A DNA stretch of 64,000 nt, taken from positions 372,001-436,000 of the forward strand of contig CAWGYT010000009.1 of the NCBI GenBank assembly GCA_963826795.1, written 5' to 3'. The notes under the pieces are model-generated. The model did not search any database. It was not told where the DNA came from and saw only the letters and a list, made by a program, of their open reading frames with translations. This document shows positions 1 through 10,535 of this stretch, piece by piece. A program made the translations under genes and the position numbers. This stretch comes from CAWGYT01 sp963826795 (GTDB taxonomy: Bacteria; Planctomycetota; Planctomycetia; Pirellulales; Pirellulaceae). How positions within the stretch are numbered: position 1 is the stretch's first letter; the number at the start of each line of letters is the position of its first letter.

Positions 1-1906
1 CCGATACCGCGGTCCGAGGACCTAGCTCGTACCCGCCCTCGGCGAACGCCAACACGAAATCGGCACTGTCGAATTCACCATCGCCATCCCAGTCGCCGGT
101 GGCCCAGATCGAGTTGTCGGGCACTCCATCTTCGTACTCCCCTGCCTGGAACACATCCACCAGATCGGTGCTGCTGAACTCCCCGTCCAGATTCGAATCG
201 CCAAAATAGCTTTTCTTGAGGTCGTTGATCCAATATTCACGATCTTGATCGTTGACGACGCCGTCGCCGTTCAAGTCATAGGTTGAAGGGTTCATTTCGC
301 CCCTCACCTGCGTCGTAAGTAAGTCCATATCGTTGGCATCGAGTACGCCGTTGCGATTGAAGTCACCTGGCTGAAGCACCAGGAGTGTCACACTGGTCGA
401 GTCGATCGCCAAGTCCCAGTTCAGCCCTGGGGGCAAATTGGGCAGACTCTGCGAGAGAAACTCCGACCCTTCGATCGCTTCGGCGGTGATCAGCTGATAG
501 ATCTCGCCGCCGACAGGCGAGTAGCCATCCAGTTGGACCAGCAGTTGCCCGTTGCCGATCAACGCAGTTCCGCCAACACTGATTGTGCTGTGAGTCGCGC
601 CCGTGATCACCGCCTGCAAGGTTGCGGCTCCCGGATTCTCGTCGCCCAACGTGCTTAACGCCATTCGCAAATCGCCGCCCACGATGACGGTCGCGTCGGG
701 GCCGCGAACCTTGAGAATCGATTCGGCCGCGTCCGAGATGCCGAGCGTCATGTTAAGGTCCTGCGCGACCGCAAAGGTCGCCTGGTCATTCACCTCGATC
801 AGCGTGTAGCCCCCGTCCGAACTTGCTCCACGATTGTCCCCGCCCGAAATAGCGAGCCCCGACCATTCCGCGTCGTCGATATTTGAATCGACGGTCATGG
901 TGGCTTGGTCGAATAGTTGGACAATGGACTCGGCGCCGACGCTTTGGGACAAGTGACTGGTGCGCTGGGGAGCCGAACCTTGCGCCGAGCCAACAACGGT
1001 CGCATTCCCCAGGTTGGGTTCGGCGTACTCAAATACATCGAACACGTGAAACTCGCCATTGTCGCGTAACGTCATCGTGCTTACGCCGCCACGCTGCTGC
1101 AGCGTTCGAGCATAGATCTTGCCATTCTCGAGAACATCCACGGTCGCTTCTTCGCCACCGCCCGTGCTGAGCGTCAGATAGCCTTCGTTGGTGCGCCCAA
1201 TTTCCGAATCCCCGGGCCCGGCGCTGTTTCCCGTCACCAAAAGGGCGTTCCCGGCGACCCGCACGTTGGTGACACCCGAAACGCTGATTCCGCTACCGAC
1301 GGTAAATTGCGAGTTCCCATCCATCAGCAGCGACGCGTGCCCCCCGGAGCCGTCCGCCAGCTTGAGGTCGTCGCCGATCCGGAACGCCGCGTTGTCGTGC
1401 AGTTCCAGCGAGCCAAGCGCACCCTCCGGCGTGCTCTTGCCGACGTCAAAGTCCTGACCATTCCCGTCCGTCCCAAGCCCGGTTCCTGCCTCGGCATAGG
1501 GATCGCCGTACAGGACCGACGCGTCGTTCCGCAAAACCCAGCTCGAGTTGTCCGTCCCAAGATCTCCGACAGCGCTCTCGACGGCTAAATCACTGCCATC
1601 AATCACCACGATCCCGCCAAGCTGGACGATCGATCCGCCTTGATCGTCGCTGCCGAGACGCACCGCCCCGAGATTCACCGTTCCCGTTCCAACCGCGATC
1701 TGGATGGGAAGATTGTTGCCACCATCGACGGTCGCCAAATCGTCGAACGAACTCGGCACGCCATCGGTCCAGTTGGTGGCGTTAAAGAAATCGCTGTTGG
1801 TGCTGCCGGTCCAATCCGTGTCATTGGCATGGCCCGCTGTCGTCATTGCCAGGGCCGACCACATCAGCCCGTAAAGAACCGTCCGCATCCTCGTTTGCCA
1901 CTGCAT
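1..1906 (-). CDS. Secreted beta-repeat protein with dockerin-like C-terminus (3' end outside window)
   Basis: The frame is open from an ATG at 1906 to the window edge, giving 635 residues without the C-terminus. A GAGGCG ribosome-binding site lies about 8 bases upstream of that ATG. Residues 1-25 form a signal peptide (short basic stretch, hydrophobic core, AGHA). The next ~480 residues are Gly/Asn/Asp-rich, low-complexity beta-strand repeats like those of planctomycete autotransporter-like or PEP-CTERM adhesins. From about residue 512 there are four Asp-rich, calcium-loop-like segments (DFNRNGVLDAND, DLNGDGVVNDQD, DSNLDGEFSSTD, DWDGDGEFDSAD), a dockerin type I-like module. It ends in GGYELGPRTAV, the same sequence that precedes the PEP-CTERM anchor in the gene at 13550, so an anchor probably lies just beyond the edge. 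The surface or extracellular location is inferred; the ligand is unknown. Confidence 0.8.
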   Translation of the reverse strand, partial: MQWQTRMRTVLYGLMWSALAMTTAGHANDTDWTGSTNSDFFNATNWTDGVPSSFDDLATVDGGNNLPIQIAVGTGTVNLGAVRLGSDDQGGSIVQLGGIVVIDGSDLAVESAVGDLGTDNSSWVLRNDASVLYGDPYAEAGTGLGTDGNGQDFDVGKSTPEGALGSLELHDNAAFRIGDDLKLADGSGGHASLLMDGNSQFTVGSGISVSGVTNVRVAGNALLVTGNSAGPGDSEIGRTNEGYLTLSTGGGEEATVDVLENGKIYARTLQQRGGVSTMTLRDNGEFHVFDVFEYAEPNLGNATVVGSAQGSAPQRTSHLSQSVGAESIVQLFDQATMTVDSNIDDAEWSGLAISGGDNRGASSDGGYTLIEVNDQATFAVAQDLNMTLGISDAAESILKVRGPDATVIVGGDLRMALSTLGDENPGAATLQAVITGATHSTISVGGTALIGNGQLLVQLDGYSPVGGEIYQLITAEAIEGSEFLSQSLPNLPPGLNWDLAIDSTSVTLLVLQPGDFNRNGVLDANDMDLLTTQVRGEMNPSTYDLNGDGVVNDQDREYWINDLKKSYFGDSNLDGEFSSTDLVDVFQAGEYEDGVPDNSIWATGDWDGDGEFDSADFVLAFAEGGYELGPRTAVS

Positions 1907-2123
1907 TGTTCGCGCCTCATTTTTTGCGGTTCAGGACCGATCGCCTGTTGATTCTCGGCGAAGGGCCAGTAATTGACTCGTCCTATCCCCTCAAGAGCGT
2001 ACGCATGTCGGAACGCGAATGCAATGACTTTTCGCCGGACTGCCCGGAGTCCGCCCGTGTCTGGATGTCTCGGAGATCCTGGAGGCGCCGAGATCGTGAG
2101 TGCGGCGCACGGTGAGGAGATCC

Positions 2124-5100
2124 TTAAGAGTCCGGTATGGCGCGAAGTGTGTAGAACGCCTCAGCCGGAAAGAAAGGCCGCTCCCGCTCAATCAGGCGCT
2201 GCAAACGAAACTCGTATACGCGTCCCTCGCTCAGCGGGCTGAAGATCAAATCAACGTAACTTCCATCGGCAGCAACCTCGACACGCTGCACGGCTTCGGT
2301 CCGACGATCCTGATCCTCGCCACCGTAAGCCGGTGTGGAGATGCGATACGACGACGCGACCGAGTAATGCTGGGGATCGCTGGCCAACGGCACGTCCACC
2401 GGACGGGTAAATCGAATCCGAAAACCAGCGGGGATCGCCGTAATCTCGCGAATTCCACACGGTAGCTGGTTGGGTTGCAGTTCCAGCCGCACGATTTCTC
2501 CGACGTTGTTGGCGCCTCCCCAGCCGCTTTCTCGAAAACTGCCGACGTAGATCGCCCCGTCGGGAGCGACCGCACAGGCGATGGGGCCCAGAAATGTCGG
2601 CGTTTCTTCCGGTGCGTTCGAACTCAGGGGATAGACAGCCCCCTGCAACTTGCCGTCGACTTCCTGCAAACTCATCCGAACAAGCCGCCGTGTGTCGTAC
2701 TCGCAGCCGATCAAATGGCCCGCGAACGGACCGAACGCTTTTGCTTCGACCGATTCCAACTGATCGCCGAAACGGGCCGGGTTCGGCATCTCGAGAAAAC
2801 AAATCCCGTTGACGCTTCGGGTCCATGGGTGAGGAATGTTGATGGCCGGCTCGGTCAAGGCCGCTCGGCGGTCCGTCGCAAGCTCCAGGCGATTGATGAA
2901 TCCGTAGTGATGTCCTGACAGCAGATGATTGAGCTCATTGAACGGATTGTAGTTTCCCTGATTGTCCGTCCCCACCAATTGCTGACGGCGATTGATCGCC
3001 AATCCCATCGGGAAGCGTTGGCCAAGGGCGTATTCATGCAGTTGAAATCGCTGGGGATCATCATCGGTGGGCTCACGCGGGACAAGCCTCAAAATGCGTC
3101 CTCGAAGGTGTGCCGCGGCCACGGAACGATCATCTTGTTGACACGGAAGTCCCACGTAGTAGCATCCGTCATCGTCCTGGGGCAAGCCGACCGCCCAGTC
3201 ATGATAGTCGGCCGTGTGGCCCCAACCAGAGGCCAACGTCACGATTCGTTCGGCACGTCCATCCGAGTCCGCGTCGATCAACCGCAGCAAGGCGAACTTG
3301 CAGACGACGTCGACGTGGCCTTCGCCTGCCGACAGTCCGTAGGGCGTCGCCAACTCATCGCTGAACGGACGGAACATATCCTCGATGCCGTCACCATCCG
3401 TATCGGACGCGATCCAAACGCGTCCTTTCAGCGAGGCCACGAACAACTGTCCCAGCGGCGTTCCAGGCCATCGCCGTCGGTAAGACTTCCTCGGGAAAAC
3501 TCAGTCGAAGTGTTCGAAAACCCGGCACGCCCGTGAGCTCGACGGGCCTGCCCGGCGCGAGGGGCTGCTCCGATACGGCAATCCGGTCAACCTCAACGGC
3601 TGTGCGGTACTTGAATTTAAGCCGCGCGACGCGTGACCGATTTACGAGCGACAACTGACTGGCCGCGGGGATCGTGACGCCGCCCCGCGCGTCAAACCTT
3701 GCGTGGTCGGGCTCGGCGATCGAAACGGTGGTCGCCGGCTGGACGTTGACTGTCCAGACCCTGCCGTCGGCGGACAAATCCGATGCGGCCGCAGAATTTG
3801 CTGGCAAAGCTTGGAGTCGCAACGAATCGTCTTCGGGCAATCCATTGAATTCGACGGTGCGATCGAAGCCACTGCCAAGCTCATCGCTCAGCCGCGGTCC
3901 AAGTCTGAATGAGTCCCAGCGTCACGGGTTTCTGGGTGTCGCCCGCGAAGGTCACGCGATGACGCATTCGGACCCCGCCGGCAACGTGCTGCAACCAATC
4001 AAATTCCGTCACGAACTGACCTTGTCGCCGCGGTTTGACGACTTGTTCACTCATCCCCAGTGTCAACTCACTTTCGTCCCCCGATGCGCGGGCAATCGGT
4101 TCGCCGGCCACCTCCCAGTACCAGGTTTTTCCATCCGTCCGTTGCCGAGCCGCGTCACCCACGCTCCAAGACGCAAGTCGGGCCGTTTCCAGATCGTAGA
4201 GCACGTTGTGACGATTCGGCAGACTGATGTAAAAAGGTTTGGTGTACGTCAACGCGTCCGCCCGCAACACGTCCGTCATAACAATCGCCGACTCCTGCTG
4301 GCCATCACTCCCAGTTTGCCGAACGGTCCGGATCGCGCCAGGCCGAGGCGGCTCAAAGCCAGTTTGATTCAGGGTATCCCAGAGCGCGCTCAATTGATGA
4401 TCAAGTCGGTCGTCGAGAACCCCACGGACCGCAGTCTGAATGGAGGGCATCTCGAGACTCGTGGTCATTCTCGCGGGATTCCGCAGGAAACGGTCGAACC
4501 AAGGACGACGAATTTCGTGCGACAGCATGCTCAAATCCGGTCCGCGAACTCCCGGCTCGACGCGTGTCGGCTGGACGGTGCCAATCTTGTGGCAGCTCAC
4601 ACACCCGAACCCGTCGCTCGTCACAAGTCTCGAACCAGCCAGACGCCGTGTCAGAGGATCCGCATCGACCGACTTATCCGAGGACGGGCGAGAGGGAATC
4701 CGATCGGCTTGAATCAGGAATTCAACCAGCGCTGTCCGTTCTGAATCGCGGAGCGAAAATCGTGGCATCCTCACGGTCAGCCACGGGCGCCGAGGCGGAT
4801 CGAGTCGCTGGATCGCTCGATGCAACTTGTCAGGAGTCAATTTATCACCAACGCTCGTCAAACTGGGTGGCACGATCGCATCGGGGTGAACTTTCGATCC
4901 GAGAGCAAGCATGACGGCTTCATCCAGACGCCCCCGCATTCCGGTCGCTTGGTCGCGCGCGTGACAGCCGCTGCAATTGAGTTCTTCGAAAATCTGGACA
5001 CCGGGCAACGGCGCAGAAGTCGTCGCCGTGTCATGTCGTCGCCGTGTCATTCGTCGCCGTGTCATTCGTCGCTGGGCCGACTCGCGCTTCGAGATACGCT

Positions 5101-6425
5101 CGCAGCGACCGTTGTTGCTGCGCTGCCAAATGGTACACGGGCTGTCCTGCCCCGCGTTCTGCGCTCCAGCACGCATTGTTCCAGGCTCGATCCTCGGGGA
5201 AGGTCATTCGGCGAGTCAATCCTTGGGCCGCTTCAATCTCAACGCCCCCGTGACATTGGTGACAACGTCGCTGGACGTAAAGCTCACGTCCGCGATCTCC
5301 TTGGCTTCGACCTTCATTCGTCTCGCCCCGCTTCAATTCCCGATCCACCGTCGATCGAAGTGAGCCGAGATAGGCGCTCAGCTGTCGCCGTTCGACCGCA
5401 GTCAACTCGAAAACCGGCATTCGATGCTTGCGATTCAGGCGGGCGGGGTCGCTCAACCACGCTTCGAAAAACTCAGGAGTTCGCTTTTCGGCGACGCGCG
5501 TCAGGCGAGGCCCGTCGAAGGGCGTTCGTGGCTTCTTGTCAGCGACGGTGTGGCAGGCCACGCAGCCAACCGAACTGAAGAGCCGTTGGCCCGCCGCAAT
5601 CTCCTGCTGATCCGAATTCCGTTCTTCAAGATCGAGCTCTGCAGCGTCCGTATCCAGGAGAAAATCAGTCAGCGCGTGGGCATCCGCTTCGGAAAGCTCG
5701 AAATACGGCATGCGGCGTTCCCAGGCGGCGTTGCCTTCTGCGTCAACTCCGTCAGCCCGCAGCCATTGAAATAGCCAATCGCGCCGCAGATTTCCCGCCA
5801 AGCGATCGAGTGCGGGTGAGACCAGGGCGGGTGGCTCGTTTGGCAGGTCGTGACAACTGCCACAACGCAACGCTCGGTACAGAACTTCACCTTCCGCGTC
5901 ACGAGCGTCCTCGGCCAATTCAGTGCTGTGAAACAGTCGTCGTGTCGGGATTGGCTCGAGCGCGAACCCCGGGCCCTGCCAGAAAAGTGAGAACTGGGCC
6001 GCGGGCCATTCACCTCGATACTCGATTCGCAACGGATGTTGGTCAAACTCGAGCGTCAGCGGCTGACTCGCAACCCATTCGGGGACGGACGTGGCGGCTT
6101 CCAAAACCGTCTTGTCCGCCAAGGTGATGCGAACTTCACCCATGACATACGCGTGCAGTTGGTACTCGCCTGGTTGCTCGGATTCAACGAATCCCGTCCA
6201 GTTGGCCGCAATCCCGCCGGTCCGCGATTTGAGGTAAGTCGAAACGTTTTGAGGACCAAAGACGGGACGATCCACCACGCGACGAACCAGGTTCCCGTCA
6301 TCCCTGCGAGACTGGAAGACAAGCCCCGATTCAGTTTCCCCGGACGCAGGTTTCGCCCCGGCCGTCGCGACGAAGCTCAGCAAGACAAGACAATAAGGTG
6401 TCACGCTTGGAAGACGGCAGCGCAT
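2124..6425 (-). pseudogene. PA14 - multihaem cytochrome c - sorbosone-dehydrogenase-like propeller protein, broken by three frameshifts
   Basis: Four consecutive open frames read as one protein of about 1430 residues. It starts at ATG 6425 (GAGGTG 7 bases upstream) with a signal peptide. A PA14-like domain (about 30-165) follows, then haem motifs CGSCH (~188), CVACH (~288), CHQCH (~388), CSGCH and CVSCH, and last a six-bladed glucose/sorbosone-dehydrogenase-like propeller (SLKGRVW, DTDGDGIED, LGQRFPMGLA, HHYGFINRLE). This layout is typical of planctomycete periplasmic c-type cytochromes thought to oxidise sugars. The frame changes at 5034-5038 inside a 15-bp tandem repeat, near 3893-3915, and at a CCC run (3451-3453). 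Removing one base at each site restores a continuous frame; at the last, the read becomes WNAAGQLFVASLKGRVW. All three changes are single extra bases, so sequencing error is as likely as real decay. Confidence 0.8.
5022..5065. repeat. 15/16-bp tandem repeat at the frameshift in the cytochrome gene
   Basis: Three copies of gtcgccgtgtcat lie at 5022, 5038 and 5053, with a 16-base step then a 15-base step. The 16-base step breaks the reading frame of the cytochrome gene (minus strand). With two 15-base steps the protein would read on through an Asn-Asp-Thr-Ala-Thr repeat linker between the third and fourth haem domains. Confidence 0.85.
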
Positions 6426-6557
6426 CGTTCGCACCTCAGCAAATTCAACCGTCACGTTCAACGAGTAGCGTGGCCCGGCCGAATGCTCGGCCGGACAGCA
6501 TGCTTGCCGACCCAATTGACCCAGCGTTGCAGAAAAACTGCTTTGTGGCCAAGCCTT

Positions 6558-6635
6558 CGGGAGGGCGAAGCTCCTGCTGAGCCTTCTTTGACAGCGTCTT
6601 CCGCTCCTGCGGCTCGGCAGGACCTCGCCCTCCCG
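6558..6635. repeat. Extragenic imperfect inverted repeat
   Basis: Left arm cgggagggcgaagctcctgc (continuing tgagcc) and right arm ggctcggcaggacctcgccc (continuing tcccg) pair over about 25 bases around a 27-base loop. It lies in the 371-base gap between the cytochrome gene and the PQQ-propeller gene, both on the minus strand. It looks like a REP-type element. A related half-copy (ggctcggcagaagcttccgc) sits at 44662-44686. No other gene is visible in 6426-6796. Confidence 0.6.
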
Positions 6636-6796
6636 GTGCCTGGATCTCACCGGATGTGAGAACAAGCGATGGCAAGTTCGAAGACCCCTGGTTTTCTCAG
6701 TCCAACTCACACTCGCAAAGAATCCTTTATGCAACTACAGGGTTTGGTGCGAATCGCGTGCCCCAAGTGCATGCCTTGACCAGGCTTGGGTTTTCG

Positions 6797-9700
6797 TCAG
6801 TTCCCGGCCGGCGGCGACGCTGGCTGATCTTGTTCGTCGAGTACCGCCCACTTGGGAACATAGGCGATTGACGTTTGCAGCGAATGACCGCACGAGCATC
6901 CGGCGCTGGTCTCCGGCGCCAGCAGCAATCCTCCGCTGGGAATCAGACTCAACCAGCAACCGCTTCGGAGCCCGAAAAACTCGGTTCGGTTCTTCGTTAA
7001 CAAGTCGTACATGCCGTGGTACTCGTAGCGGCTGAAGATCGTATGTTTCGAAGCCGACATCACGCCACATCCGTGCCAGTTGAAGTCCTCCACTTCCAGC
7101 ACGTCGCCGGATCGCAAATCGTAGGTGTGCTTGTTGAAGTACACTCGTCCGTTCACGATGGTCGGGTGGGCCAACTGGCCTGTATGATGTCCTTTCTTAT
7201 CGGGAGCCTCGTGTTGCCACAGCTCCTCGCCGGTTTCGGCATCGAATGCGTACGCGTGAAATCGACTTTCGGAATCGGTGCCGCTGACCAGCAAGGTCCC
7301 TTCGCCGTAGGTGACGTACGTGACGTAGCGACACTTGCTGAAGTCATACGGTTTTTCCCAAACCAGTTTGCCCGAATTCAGATCGAGGGCCACCAGCACC
7401 TGATCCTGCAGGACCTCGTCCAGCATCCGTCCCGACGCCGTGGTCTGGGCCGCTTGGTTGCGACTTTCGATAAAAAAGAAGAAGCGGTCCCCAATGGTGA
7501 TCGTCGAGTTTAGCACGACGCCTTGCTTGTAGAGCCACACGGGTGGGCCGCCGTACCACTGCGTTGCGAACAAGAAGTCGCTTGTCACCCGCGCGATGTC
7601 TCGTTCCGCGGATCCCTCGTACCACTCGCCCTTGTCCCCTGAGTAGTGCGATCCATGACGCACGCCGCTTCCGAGTAGTTTTTCGCCTACTCGCGCGACG
7701 TATCCCCAGTCGTGAGCACGGCCTTGCATCACGTCCGGCACTTCGCGATCAAACACACGTTCGCCCGTTTGACCATCAAAGGCGACGCAGTAGGGTCCCA
7801 TCGAGACCCACAACCGATCGTCGCTCGCGACCATATTGGAACCGTCACGTGGCATATTCGCGCGGCGCATGGTCGGGATCTGCTTCGCCCAGAGAATGGC
7901 CCCGTTGTACGCGTCGATCCCGAACAGTGTGCGATTTCCCTGCACGTAAAGTCGGCCATTGGCCGAGACGGGCGGCGGATTGCGATTTCCGCGATCGGGC
8001 ATCGGTCGTGCTCCCGGACGTCCCCACCACTGAACCATCAGTTCGCCGCGAACGCGATCGTCCTGGCTGCAAGACGAGTTGTCCGCCGAGCCGTATTGGT
8101 GCGTCCACTCGCCGGCCCCGGGAAGTTTGCCCCGCTGGTGAACCCAGGTGGTCGCCATTTCTGATCGCTCGGTCTGCCACGTTTCGGCTTTGGGCGCGGA
8201 CGCTCGCCACGTGTTGAGCTGAGTCGATTCGTCCAGGGAGGCCGTGTCCCAGGTCGCCAAACACAACGTCCCTCCAGCCGGCCGCAGACAAGGATACAGG
8301 TCATGCAACTCGCAGGGTAGTTTTCCCTCGACCAGCATCCGCTCGGAAACAATCAAATTGGCAAGATAGGGCCCGTATGGCAACTCTTTCAGATCGCGCT
8401 GATGCACGGTAACGCGAGTCCCGTAGTATTCGGCCTGGCTGAGATTCTTTCGCACCCGAGCCACGGCGTCGGGATCCGGCTCGACGACGACGATCTGCAG
8501 TTCCGAGAGGCGCGCCAAATGGTAGGCAAGACGCCCGTCGACGGCGCCAACGATCAAGACGTACCCGCGACGCACGTCGGCGGCTTCGATCATTCGCTCG
8601 GCCATCGCGGCGTACCTGCGATCGACTTCGTCGTCGGGAAACGGAGCGGGACGATCCGGCGCCCGGCTGGGAAGATAATCGAAGTGCGCGTCGAACAGGT
8701 AAGGCTCGGTCTCAACACGCCGGCCGTCGGCGAACGAGGCGGAAATCCGCAATTGAAAGACGATCTCGCGTTGGACGTCGTCGACCAGGACTTCGTGCCG
8801 AGTCTTTGGCTTTTCGTCGACGAACTCACGCGGCCGATCCAGATTCACGCCGAATTGCAGTTCCGTCGTCGCGGGTTCGGTGGTATCCCACGTGATGCGA
8901 ACCTGGCCGGGAGCAATGAACTCGGCGAACGGTCCGTGAATTTCCAGCGGCGCTGGACGCGAGAGTGCCGGGGGACCGACGTATTCCTGCAACCGCACGA
9001 GCTCCAAATCGGGAGTTGGCTCCGCGGAAGGCTGCGATGCGCGGGTCTCCGAATCAGCCGCCGCGAAACAGTGGATCGTGCCTTCGTCCGTGCTCACGAT
9101 CAGCCGTCCTTGGGCAACCGCCAGTCCGTACGCTTTGCCTTCGACGGCGCGGCTCCACCGTTGCTGCCCGGTCGTCGCGTCTACGGCCACGACCTTCCCC
9201 TCACCGCCCGCCAGCAAGACGTTGCCGGCCAGGACAAGCGACAAGGGGCAGTCACAAGCAGTCTTCCACTTCACACACTCCGCAATTTGCTGTGTCAAAT
9301 GGTTCAGCTGCTCGTCGATCTCCGCAACCGCTCGCTTCAGCTGTTCTGCCTGATTCGCATCTGCATCCTTCAACTGTTTGGACAGCGCTGCTTTCTGATT
9401 GGCAACTTGTTTGCGACGGGCGTACAACTGGACGTAGGTCGTCCGATCCAAGGCCGACAACTCGTTGCCGCTATGCAGATACGACCAGGGATTGGCAATG
9501 ATCATGTGATTGCCCGCGAAACTTGCCAGGACGTCTTCTTCCTGCTCGCCGCCGACCATCGTCACCTGACCTGTCTTGTCGGGACCGTAGAGCAACGTGT
9601 CGCCGGTCAGCAGCGCGTAGGTCCCGCCCGTCCCACCCGCGACCTGATGGAGACGCTGGCCGGTCGCGGCGTCGAACACCAGCGGTCGGTCGCGACCCGT

Positions 9701-10453
9701 GACGACATACAGCCGCGTGGCCGAGGCGAGCAAATACCCCTGGGCGGGCAGATCGTTGATCGACGTCTGCCAGATCTCGTCACCCGTCGTGGCATTAACG
9801 GCGCCGACGAAGACTTGTTCGGACGGAATGACGCCCGCCCCGAAATAGGCACGATCTCCGACGACGACGACGCCCGTACGGATCGCCCAAGGCGAGATCA
9901 CGCGGCCATTGCCCGGGATGCGGCGATCGGTGGGACCGGGACGATGTTTCCAGATCAGCTCTCCGTCCCGGGCTTGCAAGCAGTACACGTAGCCATCGTC
10001 ACTGCCGACATAGACTCGTTCGCCCACGACGGTGGGTGCCAGTCGGACGGGGCCTTCCGTGTAGAACGTCCAGCGACGCTCTCCGGTCGCGAGCTCCAGG
10101 CAATACACTTGGTCGTCCACCGACGATCCGAAATAGGCCGCATCTCCGACGACGGCCACGTGCATCGCTTTGTCAAAAACCTGGCGGTTGGTCAAGTTGT
10201 GGATCTTCGACCAGCCGTCCCACAGAGCAGGCTCGTCCCAAGCTGGCACGGGCCTCGCGGGGGCATGATACACCCACGCCTCCGCAGGGTCGGCCGGAGG
10301 CGATTCTTCGGTCGCCCCACTGCGGGCCTGATCGTGCTGATAGGTCGGCCAGTCGGCCGCTGGAACGTTATCGCGAGAGAGCCCTACCAAAACCAGCAGC
10401 AGGCAGCCAACGCCGCGCTGCCACCCTGTCGATCCCAGGTTGACGCTGTGCAT
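6797..10453 (-). CDS. Exported giant protein: PQQ-like beta-propeller / Rossmann domain / PQQ-like beta-propeller
   Basis: It is 1218 residues from ATG 10453, chosen because a signal peptide (WQRGVGCLLLVLVGLS) follows; the upstream frame stays open to 10573. The mature part opens with ADWPTYQHD and PQQ/BamB-type blades (VYCLELATGERRWTFYTEG; VYVGSDDGYVYCLQARDGELIW). A helical insert follows (KQVANQKAALSKQLKDAD..., about 380-430). Near residues 650-790 is a methyltransferase-like Rossmann fold (YVLIVGAVDGRLAYHLARL, VVVEPDPDAVARVRKNL) without a canonical GxGxG loop. A second propeller then runs to the end, with SGCW and GCSCGHSLQTS near the C-terminus. A second protein of the same layout lies at 52472. 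Periplasmic or surface location is inferred; substrate and catalytic activity are unknown. Confidence 0.85.
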   Translation of the reverse strand: MHSVNLGSTGWQRGVGCLLLVLVGLSRDNVPAADWPTYQHDQARSGATEESPPADPAEAWVYHAPARPVPAWDEPALWDGWSKIHNLTNRQVFDKAMHVAVVGDAAYFGSSVDDQVYCLELATGERRWTFYTEGPVRLAPTVVGERVYVGSDDGYVYCLQARDGELIWKHRPGPTDRRIPGNGRVISPWAIRTGVVVVGDRAYFGAGVIPSEQVFVGAVNATTGDEIWQTSINDLPAQGYLLASATRLYVVTGRDRPLVFDAATGQRLHQVAGGTGGTYALLTGDTLLYGPDKTGQVTMVGGEQEEDVLASFAGNHMIIANPWSYLHSGNELSALDRTTYVQLYARRKQVANQKAALSKQLKDADANQAEQLKRAVAEIDEQLNHLTQQIAECVKWKTACDCPLSLVLAGNVLLAGGEGKVVAVDATTGQQRWSRAVEGKAYGLAVAQGRLIVSTDEGTIHCFAAADSETRASQPSAEPTPDLELVRLQEYVGPPALSRPAPLEIHGPFAEFIAPGQVRITWDTTEPATTELQFGVNLDRPREFVDEKPKTRHEVLVDDVQREIVFQLRISASFADGRRVETEPYLFDAHFDYLPSRAPDRPAPFPDDEVDRRYAAMAERMIEAADVRRGYVLIVGAVDGRLAYHLARLSELQIVVVEPDPDAVARVRKNLSQAEYYGTRVTVHQRDLKELPYGPYLANLIVSERMLVEGKLPCELHDLYPCLRPAGGTLCLATWDTASLDESTQLNTWRASAPKAETWQTERSEMATTWVHQRGKLPGAGEWTHQYGSADNSSCSQDDRVRGELMVQWWGRPGARPMPDRGNRNPPPVSANGRLYVQGNRTLFGIDAYNGAILWAKQIPTMRRANMPRDGSNMVASDDRLWVSMGPYCVAFDGQTGERVFDREVPDVMQGRAHDWGYVARVGEKLLGSGVRHGSHYSGDKGEWYEGSAERDIARVTSDFLFATQWYGGPPVWLYKQGVVLNSTITIGDRFFFFIESRNQAAQTTASGRMLDEVLQDQVLVALDLNSGKLVWEKPYDFSKCRYVTYVTYGEGTLLVSGTDSESRFHAYAFDAETGEELWQHEAPDKKGHHTGQLAHPTIVNGRVYFNKHTYDLRSGDVLEVEDFNWHGCGVMSASKHTIFSRYEYHGMYDLLTKNRTEFFGLRSGCWLSLIPSGGLLLAPETSAGCSCGHSLQTSIAYVPKWAVLDEQDQPASPPAGN

Positions 10454-10535
10454 GATGTTGTTTCGATTCCAGGGGCAAGCGGACACGCCGGCGACGGTCG
10501 ATTGAACCGAGTCGCGAGTCTCGGCAGCCCCTATC

